Shown: in pieces, positions 6,732 to 7,051 of the stretch | Layout of the letters: every line of letters starts with the position of its first letter | How positions within the stretch are numbered: position 1 is the stretch's first letter | Origin: Candidatus Heimdallarchaeota archaeon | Lineage (GTDB): Archaea; Asgardarchaeota; Heimdallarchaeia; Heimdallarchaeales; Kariarchaeaceae | DNA: 7,051 nucleotides | Direction of reading: 5' to 3' | Assembly: GCA_021399405.1 (NCBI GenBank) | Contig: JAAFKL010000303.1 | Span: forward strand, 1-7,051 | Translations under genes and position numbers: made by a program | The notes under the pieces: model-generated | The model's database searches: none | What the model was told of the DNA's origin: nothing | The model's input: the letters and a program-made list of their open reading frames with translations, nothing else

Positions 6732-6739
6732 TTTATAAA
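6732..6739 (-). promoter_or_regulatory. TATA-like box of the LRR gene
   Basis: TTTATAAA, a perfect palindrome, lies 35-42 bases before the ATG at 6697 on the minus strand. The predicted transcription start is near 6709, giving a leader of about 12 bases that contains AAGGTCGAG, a possible weak ribosome binding site. A run of seven C on this strand (6748-6754) lies just upstream. Confidence 0.5.
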
Positions 6740-6905
6740 CAATATATGGGGGGGTTTATGGAATTGATTATTTTGTTGAGAAAGTTAATATTCATTTATC
6801 AAAGAAATTGATGATTGATCATCTAAATTGTACGGATGTACAAAATTTTAAACGCTGAGTTCAATTGCAGATGTTACTGTGAGATGATGCCACCACTACT
6901 CAATT

Positions 6906-6926
6906 AACAATTAATTAGGAATTGTT
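6906..6926 (+). repeat. Inverted repeat, terminator-like hairpin
   Basis: AACAATT (6906-6912) and AATTGTT (6920-6926) are perfect 7-base complements around a 7-base loop, with the T run continuing to 6929 on the plus strand. On that strand it resembles a weak hairpin plus T tract. It overlaps the stop codon of the short minus-strand frame. No plus-strand gene that it would serve is visible inside the window. The stem is AT-only except for one pair. Confidence 0.25.
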
Positions 6927-7039
6927 TTTCGAGCTACTTTTTTATTTCGCAAATTCAAGACCAATGTTTTTGTAAGATTGCCTGAAATCACTTTGCGATT
7001 AATGACCAGTCTGGTAATTTCTTGAACGAGAATATTTTC
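6911..7039 (-). pseudogene. Short minus-strand ORF remnant, possibly the 3' end of a decayed gene
   Basis: Forty-two codons, open between a TGA at 7042-7040 and a TAA at 6913-6911, reading for example EITRLVINRKVISGNL and then LVLNLRNKKVARKTIP. The composition (alternating hydrophobic and basic residues) looks more protein-like than most chance frames in this AT-rich DNA, and there is no ATG start. It could be the end of a gene interrupted by a stop near the window edge, or chance. A faint leucine-rich-repeat feel (LVLNLRNKKV...IP) is too weak to name. Confidence 0.18.
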
Positions 7040-7051
7040 TCACTTCGATAT

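Larger units (their letters stand above)
6743..7051. other. Right-edge region without a convincing gene
   Basis: About 310 AT-rich bases upstream of the LRR gene. They contain its upstream promoter flank, a G7/C7 tract (6748-6754), a small imperfect hairpin GATGA-TTGA-TCATC near 6809-6822, a 7-base-pair inverted repeat at 6906-6926, a short minus-strand open frame (6911-7039) and a 5-base-pair inverted repeat (GAGAATATTTTCTC, 7028-7041). I see no tRNA, rRNA or complete gene. Confidence 0.35.

Noticed and set aside
6758..6811. Plus-strand 17-codon frame beginning ATG at 6758
   Set aside because: Too short, no promoter spacing and no recognisable sequence.
6807..6858. Possible C/D-box guide RNA (TGATGA near 6808, CTGA near 6855)
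   Set aside because: The C box deviates from RUGAUGA at the first base, and no D'/C' boxes or terminal stem are seen.
1..7051. CRISPR array, tRNA or rRNA genes
   Set aside because: No regularly spaced direct repeats and no cloverleaf or ribosomal RNA motifs were seen on either strand.

Overview
The window looks like archaeal DNA of low G+C content. Four of the five complete genes have a TATA-like element about 24-36 bases upstream of the chosen start codon, which fits leaderless or nearly leaderless archaeal transcripts. The fifth (LRR gene) would have a leader of about 12 bases. Classical Shine-Dalgarno motifs are mostly absent. The protein content (a divergent cis-prenyltransferase relative, a leucine-rich-repeat protein, several large orphan proteins and an IS4-type transposase) would suit an Asgard or similar uncultured archaeon, but nothing here fixes the lineage.

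Layout from left to right. Bases 2-502 hold the C-terminal part of an IS4-like DDE transposase that enters from the left edge, followed by 225 bases of non-coding DNA that should include the end of the element. Bases 728-1627 encode a divergent cis-prenyltransferase homologue (UppS/DHDDS superfamily). It keeps the catalytic aspartate, but several substrate-binding positions appear to be changed. Just downstream, 1671-2039 encodes a small protein whose middle resembles the central part of an archaeal cis-prenyltransferase but lacks the DGNxR active-site segment. It may be a shrunken paralogue or a non-catalytic partner. A convergent gap leads to 3099-2101 (minus), an orphan protein of 332 residues. 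This gene shares a 186-base divergent promoter region with 3286-4947 (plus), an orphan protein of 553 residues. After another convergent gap comes 6697-5045 (minus), a 550-residue protein with a large unrecognised N-terminal region and four or so leucine-rich repeats near the C-terminus. The last 350 bases carry its promoter, a short minus-strand ORF remnant and a small hairpin.

How the genes relate. The two cis-prenyltransferase-like genes are adjacent, in the same orientation and 43 bases apart, so a functional link between them is plausible (polyprenyl carrier lipid synthesis for glycosylation, if active). The second has its own promoter. The three large genes on the right are each transcribed separately from alternating strands and do not form an operon. 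I recognise no defence system, CRISPR array, tRNA or rRNA. The most interesting material is the cis-prenyltransferase pair and the orphan/LRR trio. All alignments mentioned were made by eye from remembered family motifs and need a profile search.
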